Below are positions 17,801-25,773 of a stretch of 64,000 bases of DNA, piece after piece; position 1 is the first letter of the stretch; every line of letters starts with the position of its first letter. The position numbers and the translations under genes were made by a program. The stretch covers positions 4,588,001 to 4,652,000 of the forward strand of contig NC_016604.1 of assembly GCF_000230895.2 (NCBI RefSeq). Reading direction: 5' to 3'. This DNA comes from Mycolicibacterium rhodesiae NBB3. Lineage in GTDB: Bacteria; Actinomycetota; Actinomycetes; Mycobacteriales; Mycobacteriaceae. Below the pieces are notes generated by a model. The model made no database searches, had not been told where the DNA came from, and saw nothing but the letters and a program-made list of their open reading frames with translations.

Positions 17801-19591
17801 ATGTCACCCATGACCGAACCGCAACGCGCCATCATCGCCAGGGTGTCCGCCGACTTCTCGGCGATATCGCAGTACATGGCGAGGGTATCGACGGATCTGG
17901 CCGCGCTGGACCGCCTGCTGGCCGAGCAGTCGCAGCCCGCGAGGGCGGCGCAACCGGTTCCGCAGCCTCAGCCCTACCCGGTGCCGTACTGGCCGCAATA
18001 CCAGGCGTCCGTCGCCGCTTCGCCGATGGCTGTCCCGCAGGCACCGGCGGTTCCGAGACCGCAGCGCGACCAGGGCTGGATCGGCAAGCTGCTCGCCGTT
18101 GCGGGCGTGGCGGTCACGTTGATCGGCGTCGTGCTGCTCGTCGTGTTGGCCGCGCAGGCAGGAATTCTGCGGCCGGAGATACGGGTGGCGGGCGGCGTAT
18201 TGCTGGCCGGGGCTCTGGTCGGTGCGTCCCTCTGGCTCTACAGTCGGCCCGGCGGCCGGGTGGGCGCCGTCGCCCTGGCGGCGACGGGGATCGCCGCGGC
18301 CTACATCGATGTCATCGCGATCACGACAATCTACGACTGGGTATCTGCGCCAGTCGGTTTGGTCGTCGCGGCTCTGGTAGCCGGCGGTGGCCTGACGTTG
18401 GCCCGCCGCTGGGACGCGCAACAACTCGGCGTGCTGGTGCTGGTTCCGCTGATTGTGCTGGCACCGGTGGTGACAGACGGCATCACGCTGCTGCTCGTCG
18501 GCTTCATGCTGGCGCTCGCCGCCGCGTCGCTGCCGGTTCAGCTGGGCAAGGATTGGATCTGGCTGCACTGCGCGCGCATCGCCGCCAGTACGTTCCCGTT
18601 GCTCATCGCGCTGCTCGCGCTGCACTTCGACGACCGGCGCGACCTGTGGCTGCTGGGCGCATGCGCCATCGCGGCCGGCCTGGCGATCGCCGCCGCGCTC
18701 ATCTTGCTGCCCAAGACGACCAACCGCGTCCTGATGGCCCTGGTGACCGGAGCGGGCGTGCTGCCGGCGCTGTGCGTGGTACTGGTCGCCGACCGCGTGG
18801 TCGCCGCGATGATGGCGGCGGTCCTCGCCGCGGTGTTCCTGGCGATCGTGCTCATCGGCGACCGCCTGCCCGGTGTCAACGGCGTCGTGCGGCAGATCTG
18901 GGCGGCGTTGTCGGCGATCTGCGCGACGATCGCGGTGTTGGTCGCATTCAGCGGTGACGTGGCAGCCCCGGTCATGCTCGCGATGGCGATCGTCGTCGCC
19001 GTCGCGGCTCGCCACGCGGTGATGGCGCGATGGATTGCGCTCGGGCTGGCCGTGGTCGGCGCCGCGTTCTATTTGAGCTACGCGCCTCCCAGCTCGTTGT
19101 TCTATTCCAGCGAAACCGCAACCGCCACGGCAGTTTCCACGCTGATCGCCAGCCTGCTGCTGATCGCGTTCGTCGTCGTGATCGTGTGGACGCTGGAGGA
19201 GCCCGACTCGGTGATGTGGGCCATCGCGGCTGTCGTGGCCGCGTATGCGATCACCACCTTCACCGTGACAGCGGGCGTGCTGATCGGCGGCGAGGAGCGC
19301 GGCTTCTTCGCCGGGCACATGGCCGCGACGATCTGCTGGATCGTGATGGCTGCCGCCTTGTTCGTCTATGCCGCGCGGATACCGCGAGCCGATCGGTCCA
19401 TGCCGATCGGCGGGGGACTGGCCCTGGTCGCGGCCGCGATGGCCAAGCTGTTCCTGTTCGACCTCGGCACGCTCGACGGCATCTTCCGGGTAGCGGTGTT
19501 CATCGTCGTCGGCCTGATCCTTCTCGGCATGGGGGCGGGCTACGCCCGCCTGCTCGACAAGCAGGACCAGCAGCAAGACGGCAAGGTGTGA
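17801..19591 (+). CDS. DUF2339 polytopic membrane protein
   Basis: 596 residues. The cytoplasmic N-terminus (about 90 residues) has a short helical part and a Pro/Gln/Tyr-rich linker. From residue ~95 the chain is almost entirely membrane helices, some 16 or more, starting with LLAVAGVAVTLIGVVLLVVL and WIGKL just before it. Both features fit the DUF2339 family, whose function is not established. ATG at 17801 or the Met at 17810 could be the start. It lies 36 nt after the response regulator and may belong to the same transcript. Confidence 0.85.
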   Translation: MSPMTEPQRAIIARVSADFSAISQYMARVSTDLAALDRLLAEQSQPARAAQPVPQPQPYPVPYWPQYQASVAASPMAVPQAPAVPRPQRDQGWIGKLLAVAGVAVTLIGVVLLVVLAAQAGILRPEIRVAGGVLLAGALVGASLWLYSRPGGRVGAVALAATGIAAAYIDVIAITTIYDWVSAPVGLVVAALVAGGGLTLARRWDAQQLGVLVLVPLIVLAPVVTDGITLLLVGFMLALAAASLPVQLGKDWIWLHCARIAASTFPLLIALLALHFDDRRDLWLLGACAIAAGLAIAAALILLPKTTNRVLMALVTGAGVLPALCVVLVADRVVAAMMAAVLAAVFLAIVLIGDRLPGVNGVVRQIWAALSAICATIAVLVAFSGDVAAPVMLAMAIVVAVAARHAVMARWIALGLAVVGAAFYLSYAPPSSLFYSSETATATAVSTLIASLLLIAFVVVIVWTLEEPDSVMWAIAAVVAAYAITTFTVTAGVLIGGEERGFFAGHMAATICWIVMAAALFVYAARIPRADRSMPIGGGLALVAAAMAKLFLFDLGTLDGIFRVAVFIVVGLILLGMGAGYARLLDKQDQQQDGKV

Positions 19592-19646
19592 GCGGAATCA
19601 TTCCCTAATTTGGATTTATTCCATTTTATCGCACGTTGGTCTTTGT

Positions 19647-20135
19647 ATGAGTACAAATCGGCGCGATGAGACAGATGTACAGGGATTCCAGGCCTCACCG
19701 GAACTGAGCGAGAACCTCCAGCGGGTCCTGGTCGATTTGGTCGAATTGCACCTGCAGGGTAAGCAGGCGCATTGGAACGTCGTGGGCACCAACTTCCGCG
19801 ATCTTCACCTGCAGCTCGACGAGCTGGTTGACTTCGCACGCGAGGCGAGCGACACCGTCGCCGAGCGGATGCGGGCATTGTGGGCCGTACCCGACGGACG
19901 GTCGGACACCGTCGTCAGCAGCACCACGCTGCCCCAGTTCCCGGCCTACGAACACGGCACCGATGAGGTCGTCGACCTCATCACCGCACGCGTCTATGCG
20001 GCCGTCGACACCCTACGGACCGTGCACGATGCGGTGGACGCCGAGGATCCCAGCACCGCTGACATCCTTCATCAGCTCATCGACGGCCTGGAGAAGCTGG
20101 CCTGGCTGATCAAGTCGGAGAACCGCAAGGTCTAA
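19647..20135 (+). CDS. dps: Dps-family DNA-binding ferritin (Dps2-like)
   Basis: 162 residues. Dps proteins form 12-subunit shells that oxidise and store iron and protect DNA in starvation and oxidative stress. The four-helix ferritin fold carries the inter-subunit ferroxidase residues: His42 in GKQAHWNVVG and His54/Asp58 in FRDLHLQLDELVDFA. Size and sequence (ending IDGLEKLAWLIKSENRKV) resemble M. smegmatis Dps2, which occupies the same genomic position beside the adenylyl cyclase gene. The 55 nt before the start are AT-rich and lack a clear ribosome site. Its stop overlaps that of the convergent cyclase gene. Confidence 0.93.
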   Translation: MSTNRRDETDVQGFQASPELSENLQRVLVDLVELHLQGKQAHWNVVGTNFRDLHLQLDELVDFAREASDTVAERMRALWAVPDGRSDTVVSSTTLPQFPAYEHGTDEVVDLITARVYAAVDTLRTVHDAVDAEDPSTADILHQLIDGLEKLAWLIKSENRKV

Positions 20136-21409
20136 ATCGTTGCGGCGGCGCCCCCTTCGACGGCTCGTCGAACGGCGCGCTCGTCGCGGCGACCGACGAG
20201 GTACCAGGTCCGCATCACGCCTTTGCCCTTGATCTCCACCTCGCCGCGTTCTTCGAGCACGAAGGCGTGTTTGAGGCGTTCGTAGACGTCCTCTGGCACC
20301 TGGATCCGGCCCTCGACATCGGTGGCCTCCATGCGGGATGCGACGTTGACGGCGTCGCCCCAGACGTCGTAGAAGAATTTCCGGGCTCCGACGACACCGG
20401 CGACCACCGGTCCCGAGGCCAGGCCGATGCGCAGCGGGACCGCGCGTCCCTGCGGATCCTCGAGATCGGCGACGGCGGCGGCCATATCGAGGGCCAGGCA
20501 CGCGAGTGCCTCGGCGTGGTCGGGCCGAGGCTCGGGCACCCCGCTGACGACCATGTACGAGTCACCGCTGGTCTTGACTTTCTCCAGGCCGTGCTGGTCG
20601 ACAAGCCGATCGAGATCGGTGTAGAGCCTGTCCAGGAATCTGACGAGGTCGCCCGGCGTGGTCTCACTCGCGCGCTTGGTGTAGCCGGCGATGTCGGCGA
20701 AGAGGATCGAGGCGTCGTCGTATTTGTCCGCGATGATGGTTCGCGAGGGGTCCTTGAGCCGGTCGGCGATCGTCGCGGGCAGGATGTTGGTCAGGAGCTG
20801 CTCGGAGCGTTCGTACTCCGCCTCCATCGCCTCGCGGGCGCGGCGGATCTCGCGCAGCGCAAACCAGATGGTCGCGATGACGAGGATCCACGCGGTGATC
20901 ACCGTCAGGATGAAGGACGTCCTGAACGACCACGGTGGCTGGGTGCCGGTGTCATTGGGCACCAGAAATTCGAGCAGGATGACCGTGACGGCACCGATCG
21001 CGGAAAGCGTTGCGGCCAAGACGATGTGGTCGGTTCCGAGCACGACGAGCATGATTGCGGCAGCCACCACGTAGTAGAACTGCAGGCCCGAACCTGTGCC
21101 GAGGTAAATGCACAGGACCGTGATGATCAAGTACGAGACGACGAAAAACACCACGGGCGCGACGATTTCGTGCATCCCGCACAACCGCGGAATCATCACG
21201 AAGGCGACTGCACTGATCAGGTTGACGAGCGTGACCCACCAGTCCTGGCCGAGCAGAAGACCCTGGATGCCGAAAAACACAGTGATGGCGGCACTGATCA
21301 TCGCGGTCACGTTGAGCACGCGCCGGTGCCTCTGGGCCCTTTCGGCGTTGTATGGGGTGCGCCGGCTTCCCGCCGCCACCTCTGGCACGCATACGGGCCG
21401 GGCTCTCAT
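20132..21409 (-). CDS. cya: Membrane-bound class III adenylyl cyclase (Rv1625c/Cya-like)
   Basis: 425 residues from ATG 21409, preceded by a TACGCT -10 box; a GTG at 21478 would add 23 residues. Makes cAMP from ATP. Six membrane helices lie in the first ~200 residues, followed by a signalling helix and one cyclase domain. Catalytic residues are all visible: metal Asp in ILFADIAGY, substrate-selecting Lys in EKVKTSGDSYM with the second metal Asp, and the FYDVWGDAVNVASRME block holding the adenine-selecting Asp, the Asn and the Arg. A single cyclase domain means it works as a homodimer, like Rv1625c. Neighbouring usp (53 kb) is a possible cAMP binder. Confidence 0.95.
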   Translation of the reverse strand: MRARPVCVPEVAAGSRRTPYNAERAQRHRRVLNVTAMISAAITVFFGIQGLLLGQDWWVTLVNLISAVAFVMIPRLCGMHEIVAPVVFFVVSYLIITVLCIYLGTGSGLQFYYVVAAAIMLVVLGTDHIVLAATLSAIGAVTVILLEFLVPNDTGTQPPWSFRTSFILTVITAWILVIATIWFALREIRRAREAMEAEYERSEQLLTNILPATIADRLKDPSRTIIADKYDDASILFADIAGYTKRASETTPGDLVRFLDRLYTDLDRLVDQHGLEKVKTSGDSYMVVSGVPEPRPDHAEALACLALDMAAAVADLEDPQGRAVPLRIGLASGPVVAGVVGARKFFYDVWGDAVNVASRMEATDVEGRIQVPEDVYERLKHAFVLEERGEVEIKGKGVMRTWYLVGRRDERAVRRAVEGGAAATI

Positions 21410-22120
21410 CGCCACAGCACAAAGCGTAGCGCCGCCCCGCGGCCACCTACGGTTCTTACGATCCAAGCCGCGGGCCACTAGGTGGCTCGCTTTTTGGCCT
21501 CGCGGCTTTGCCCTGCGGTTCGGTCATGGCAAAACGGTCGATGTTATATGCGATTGTTTCTGCGCAAAGGGTTTCGGGCAAGCACACGGCTTGATCCCCC
21601 TATCGCGGCGTGCCAGACCGCCGAAGAATCCGTAGCCGGCCGCTGTCACCTGACACGAGTTACCCGCGGTTAGTCGCGGCACGGTGCTCGTCGAAATATG
21701 CGCGCAAACGCTCTGGTCATTTCTACACCGCGTGCCGAAATCATCCTGCCTGCTGAAATGGCCACCGCCAAATGTTGCCAAGTGCAAACGAAGACCCTCG
21801 AAGACGGGCGCGAGCCGCAGCGGTTCAACAGGGCTGATGGCTGTGAATGCACAGCTAGACAATCCAATCTGCCACCGTGATCCCTGACGGCGATGGGCGT
21901 ATATAGAGTGGTGTCCGGTTTGCCAAAATCGTTCCCAAACGTTCACGATGTGGCGCGACTACCGGTGCTCCACTATGGACCGCCGTGCTATATCGGGGGC
22001 ACGCCAACCGTATCGAGATCTTTACCGAAATTACGTATACCGCCTTCGGTGCGGTGCGCTAATTTGAATCCACTCGTCCCTTTTCAAGAGCGTGAACCAG
22101 GATTTGGACCAGGAGTGGCC

Positions 22121-22345
22121 ATGAGGTCCGTCGGGAAACATTACCGACAGTTGCGTAATTGGCATGCTCTGACGGTCGGCGCGATGTTGTTTCCCAACCT
22201 GCACGCGCATGGTGGCAATTTGCTCCGCGGCAGGGTCGAGTTGATTGTTTTTCCGCTCGACCGGGATGGGTCGACCGACGGCGGTAGCGGCGGGGGAAGC
22301 CGCAACAAGTCGTCTGCCCCAGCGCCCTTGATCAGCGCCGCATAA
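22121..22345 (+). CDS. Possible small protein, unrecognised
   Basis: 74 codons from ATG 22121, with AGGAG six bases upstream. The N-terminal half has basic and aromatic residues (MRSVGKHYRQLRNWHALTVG), and the C-terminal half is Gly/Ser/Ala-rich. No domain is recognised and the codon pattern is not strongly that of a mycobacterial gene. The ribosome site is the main support. It could equally be non-coding. Confidence 0.25.
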   Translation: MRSVGKHYRQLRNWHALTVGAMLFPNLHAHGGNLLRGRVELIVFPLDRDGSTDGGSGGGSRNKSSAPAPLISAA

Positions 22346-22357
22346 GAACGAGGGGTA

Positions 22358-22391
22358 CCTGCTGCGGACCACCATGGTGGTCCGCAGCAGG
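22358..22391. repeat. 34-bp perfect palindrome downstream of tRNA-Leu
   Basis: The half CCTGCTGCGGACCACCA is followed at once by its exact reverse complement, centred on CCATGG between 22374 and 22375. It lies 41 nt past the 3' end of the minus-strand tRNA gene. A hairpin here could end tRNA transcription (no T-run follows), or the site could be a protein-binding or recombination site. Confidence 0.85.
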
Positions 22392-22432
22392 GGCGCGCTG
22401 TTTCGGCAACCCCGGCGAAGGCAATGCCGGAG

Positions 22433-22506
22433 TGCCCTCGGTGAGACTCGAACTCACACTGGACGGGTTTTGAATCCGTTTCCTCTGCCAATTGGGATAC
22501 GAGGGC
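22433..22506 (-). tRNA. tRNA-Leu (CAA anticodon)
   Basis: 74 nt fold as a full cloverleaf: acceptor GCCCTCG pairs with CGAGGGC, the D stem TCC pairs with GGA, the anticodon loop is TTCAAAA (CAA), and the T arm is GTGAG-TTCGAGT-CTCAC. The discriminator is A73, as expected for leucine; CCA is not encoded. The variable loop is only CCAGT (5 nt), whereas leucine tRNAs normally have a long variable arm. The anticodon stem has an A-C mismatch next to the loop. It is transcribed away from pdtaR. Confidence 0.88.
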
Positions 22507-22593
22507 GTTCACGTGTCACCACGGAGCGGCCTTCAACCATAGAGGATGCCCCCGAGGTCGCTGAGCGCGGCCGCTACCGCCACAATGTCTTCC

Positions 22594-23226
22594 ATGGCAG
22601 TCCCTCGCGAGTCACCGACCGGCAACGAGAAACCACGTCGCGTTGTCGTCGCCGAAGACGAAGCGCTCATCCGGATGGACCTGGCCGAGATGCTGCGCGA
22701 GGAGGGCTACGAGATCGTCGGCGAGGCCGGCGACGGGCAGGAGGCCGTCGATCTGGCCGAGAGCCTGCAGCCCGACCTCGTGATCATGGACGTCAAGATG
22801 CCGCGCCGCGACGGCATCGACGCGGCATCAGAGATCGCGGGCAAGCGGATCGCGCCCATCGTCATCCTGACCGCGTTCAGCCAGCGTGAGCTCGTGGAGA
22901 GGGCGCGCGATGCCGGTGCCATGGCGTACTTGGTCAAGCCGTTCAACATCAACGACCTCATTCCCGCGATCGAGGTGGCTGTCAGCCGCTTCAGCGAAAT
23001 CGCCGCGCTGGAAAAAGAAGTCGCCGAGCTGTCCGATCGGCTGGAGACCCGCAAGCTCGTCGAGCGCGCCAAGGGTTTGCTGCAGGCCAAGCAGGGGATG
23101 ACGGAACCCGAGGCGTTCAAGTGGATTCAGCGTGCCGCCATGGACCGCCGGACGACCATGAAGCGCGTCGCCGAGGTCGTGCTGGAGACCCTCGACACGC
23201 CCAAGGACGCGTCACCCTCCAGCTAG
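22594..23226 (+). CDS. pdtaR: ANTAR-domain response regulator PdtaR
   Basis: 210 residues from ATG 22594 (MAVPRESPTG); ATG 22585 is three codons upstream. The receiver domain (residues ~18-130) contains AEDEALIRMDLAEMLREEGY, the phosphorylated Asp in VIMDVKMPRRDG and the LVKPF motif. The C-terminal ANTAR domain (KLVERAKGLLQAKQGM, then FKWIQRAAMDRR) binds hairpins in mRNA and works by antitermination. It closely resembles M. tuberculosis Rv1626, the partner of the kinase PdtaS, which is encoded elsewhere. The position next to the cyclase gene also matches Rv1625c-Rv1626. Confidence 0.95.
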   Translation: MAVPRESPTGNEKPRRVVVAEDEALIRMDLAEMLREEGYEIVGEAGDGQEAVDLAESLQPDLVIMDVKMPRRDGIDAASEIAGKRIAPIVILTAFSQRELVERARDAGAMAYLVKPFNINDLIPAIEVAVSRFSEIAALEKEVAELSDRLETRKLVERAKGLLQAKQGMTEPEAFKWIQRAAMDRRTTMKRVAEVVLETLDTPKDASPSS

Positions 23227-23425
23227 CGATTCCCCGGGCCAACCGTTAATTGTGCGTTTCCGACGCCGCAGTTTGGCCGGATCGCGCACCAGATCGACGC
23301 GGTCCCTTCGTCAACATGACGCAGCAGGGCCATGGGTTGGCTATGGTCGTCCCGAAGCATTGCCGCCCCCGCCGACCTGGGAAGGGCTGCCGATGCCGAT
23401 GACAACATTGACCCGGAGGTGAAGC

Positions 23426-24643
23426 GTGCGCGGTCACGTGGCGCGGAAAGCATTTGCTATTGGTAGCGCGAGTTTGGTTGTGCTCGGCATAGCGGGCTGC
23501 CAACAACAATCCGAGCCGAGTGAGGGGGGCGCGGGGGCGACCGACCTGAAGATCGTCGAGCAGGTGCAAATCGACGAGAACGGTGCTGAGGTCAAGCCGG
23601 CCGCCGATGTGAAGCCCCTCGATCCGGCAGGAGACGGCAACGCGCAGTGCCCGCCGGTGTCCATCGCCATGGCGGGTGCGCTGAACGGACCCGACGCGGC
23701 GCTGGGCATCAATATCAAGAACGGCATCCAGCTCGCCGTCGATCAGCACAACGCCGCCAACGAGGGCTGCCAGGTGCAGTTGAAGACGTTCGACACCGAG
23801 GGTGATCCGCAGAAGGCGACTCAGGTCGCACCGCAGATCATCAACGACGCCTTCACCATCGGCCTGATCGGACCCGCATTCTCCGGCGAGACCAACGCCA
23901 CCGGCGACGTGTTCAACCAGGCCGGGCTGGTCGCGGCGACCGCCTCGGCCACCAACGTCACGCTGTCGGAAAAGGGATGGAAGACCTTCTTCCGTGGGCT
24001 GGCCAATGACGGCGTGCAAGGCCCGTCGGTCGCCAACTACCTGAAGAACACCTTGGGACACAAGAAGGTGTGCGTGGTCGACGACAGCACCGACTATGGA
24101 CTCGGCCTCGCCCAGGCGGTGCGTGAGACGCTCGGCCCGGTTGCCGATTCGGCGTGCAACATCTCGGTGAAGAAGGGCGACAAGGACTTCTCGGCCGCGG
24201 TGACACAGGTGAAGGGCGCCAACCCGGATTCGGTGTTCTTCGCCGGCTACTACGCCGAGGCGGCTCCATTCGTCCAGCAGCTCAAGGACGGTGGCTTCGA
24301 GGGCACCTTCGTCAGCGCCGACGGCACCAAGGATCCGGAGTTCGTCAAGCAGGCCGGTGAAGCGTCGGCAGGCGCGATCCTGGCCTGCCCCTGCGGTCCG
24401 GCCACCGGCACCTTCGCCGAGGAATACAAGAAGGCGTTCAACCAGGAGCCCGGCACGTACAGCGTCGAGGGCTACGATCTCGGAGCGATCATGCTGAAGG
24501 GCATCGACTCGGGCAAGATCACGCGGCCGGACCTGCTGGAGTTCGTGCGTACTTACGACGGCCAGGGGATCGGCCGTAAGTACCAGTGGACCCCGACGGG
24601 CGAACTGACCACCACATTGATCTGGATCTACAAGGTCCAGTAG
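23426..24643 (+). CDS. livJ: Branched-chain amino-acid ABC transporter binding lipoprotein
   Basis: 405 residues from GTG 23426, with GGAGG upstream. The signal peptide ends in VLGIAGC, a lipobox, so it is a membrane-anchored lipoprotein. The mature part is a Peripla_BP_6 (LivJ-like) domain: VSIAMAGALNGPDAALG, GIQLAVDQHNAANEG and a hinge region with GYYAEAAPFVQQLKDGG. Ligands of the family are Leu/Ile/Val, other amino acids or amides; the exact one is not readable. A strong hairpin separates it from livH, which fits higher expression of the binding protein. Confidence 0.93.
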   Translation: MRGHVARKAFAIGSASLVVLGIAGCQQQSEPSEGGAGATDLKIVEQVQIDENGAEVKPAADVKPLDPAGDGNAQCPPVSIAMAGALNGPDAALGINIKNGIQLAVDQHNAANEGCQVQLKTFDTEGDPQKATQVAPQIINDAFTIGLIGPAFSGETNATGDVFNQAGLVAATASATNVTLSEKGWKTFFRGLANDGVQGPSVANYLKNTLGHKKVCVVDDSTDYGLGLAQAVRETLGPVADSACNISVKKGDKDFSAAVTQVKGANPDSVFFAGYYAEAAPFVQQLKDGGFEGTFVSADGTKDPEFVKQAGEASAGAILACPCGPATGTFAEEYKKAFNQEPGTYSVEGYDLGAIMLKGIDSGKITRPDLLEFVRTYDGQGIGRKYQWTPTGELTTTLIWIYKVQ

Positions 24644-24656
24644 CAAGCTGGTCGAG

Positions 24657-24687
24657 ACGCGTCCGAGACCTTTTGGCTCGGACGCGT
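24657..24687 (+). terminator. Hairpin between livJ and livH
   Basis: A perfect 11-bp stem, ACGCGTCCGAG and CTCGGACGCGT, with a 9-nt loop, lies 14 nt after the livJ stop. There is no strong T-run, as is common in mycobacteria. It may be a partial terminator or an mRNA stabiliser. Confidence 0.7.
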
Positions 24688-24726
24688 TCTCGTTAGCACG
24701 ACGATTTTGCGAGGAGCCGCCGCCGG

Positions 24727-25773
24727 ATGATTCACCAGTACGTAGATGCTGGGGCCCAGTACACCTATCTGGCCGCGAACATCAACTTCAACCTCGATGG
24801 CCTGCGAAACGGCTTCTGGCAGTTGACGATCGATGGTCTGTCATGGGGTGCGATCTACGCATTGGTGGCGGTCGGCTACACGCTGGTGTTCGGCGTCCTG
24901 CGGCTGATCAACTTCGCCCACTCCGAGATCTTCATGCTTGGCATGTTCGGGGCCTACTTCTGTCTCGATATCATCCTTGGCTTCACGCCGAGCGGCAACG
25001 ACTACGAGAAGGGTGTAGCGCTCACGGTGCTATACCTCGGCGTGGCAATGCTTTTCGCGATGCTGGTGTCGGGTTCGGCGGCAGTCGGATTGGAGTTCAT
25101 CGCCTATCGGCCGCTGCGAAGACGCGGGGCACGGTCGTTGACGTTCCTGATCACGGCGATCGGCATGTCCTTCGTGCTGCAGGAGTTCGTCCACTTCGTG
25201 CTGCCGAAGCTGCTTCCCGGGTACGGCGGCAGCAACGCCCAGCAGCCGATCATCCTGATGCAGCCCAAGACCCAGTTCACGATCTTCGGTGCGACGGTCT
25301 CCAACGTCACGCTGGTGATCGTCGCCTCGGCACTGGCCTTCGCGCTGCTGACCGACATCGCGATCAACAGGACGAAATTCGGCCGCGGCATCCGTGCCGT
25401 CGCTCAGGACCCCACCACGGCCACCCTGATGGGTGTCTCGCGCGAGCGCATCATCATGTCCACGTTCCTGCTCGGCGGCCTGCTCGCCGGTGCGGCTGCG
25501 CTGCTGTACACGCTCAAGGTGCCCCAGGGCATCATCTACTCCGGCGGCTTCCTGCTCGGCATCAAGGCATTCTCCGCCGCGGTGCTCGGCGGCATCGGCA
25601 ACCTGCGCGGCGCGCTCCTCGGTGGTCTGCTGCTGGGAATCATGGAGAACTACGGGCAAGCGGTATTCGGTACGCAGTGGCGCGACGTCGTGGCGTTCGT
25701 CCTGCTCGTTCTGGTGCTGCTGATCCGGCCGACCGGAATACTCGGTGAAAGCCTCGGGAAGGCGCGTGCATGA
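24727..25773 (+). CDS. livH: Branched-chain amino-acid ABC permease LivH
   Basis: 348 residues, with GAGGAG upstream. A LivH-type inner-membrane permease with about eight helices. The hallmark AVGYTLVFGVLRLINFAHSE occurs near residue 50, and the ATPase-contact loop RGIRAVAQDPTTATLMGV at about residue 220. It forms a heterodimer channel with LivM. The gene ends with an ATGA overlap with livM. Confidence 0.95.
   Translation: MIHQYVDAGAQYTYLAANINFNLDGLRNGFWQLTIDGLSWGAIYALVAVGYTLVFGVLRLINFAHSEIFMLGMFGAYFCLDIILGFTPSGNDYEKGVALTVLYLGVAMLFAMLVSGSAAVGLEFIAYRPLRRRGARSLTFLITAIGMSFVLQEFVHFVLPKLLPGYGGSNAQQPIILMQPKTQFTIFGATVSNVTLVIVASALAFALLTDIAINRTKFGRGIRAVAQDPTTATLMGVSRERIIMSTFLLGGLLAGAAALLYTLKVPQGIIYSGGFLLGIKAFSAAVLGGIGNLRGALLGGLLLGIMENYGQAVFGTQWRDVVAFVLLVLVLLIRPTGILGESLGKARA

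Larger units (their letters stand above)
21410..22432. other. AT-richer intergenic region, about 1 kb
   Basis: Between the cyclase start and the tRNA-Leu gene I find no recognised gene. By eye the stretch 21,500-22,150 is clearly richer in A/T than the rest of the window, with words such as TTATATGCG and GTATATAGAGT. It holds one weak small-ORF candidate with a ribosome site (22121-22345) and the palindrome at 22358-22391. It may be a foreign remnant next to the tRNA or a long regulatory region. Confidence 0.6.

Noticed and set aside
19592..19646. Iron-regulator (IdeR) box before dps
   Set aside because: The AT-rich leader does not match the IdeR palindrome TTAGGTTAGGCTAACCTAA closely enough.
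21512..21600. Tiny ORF starting MAKRSMLYAIVSAQ in the AT-rich region
   Set aside because: About 22 codons, no ribosome site and no known match.
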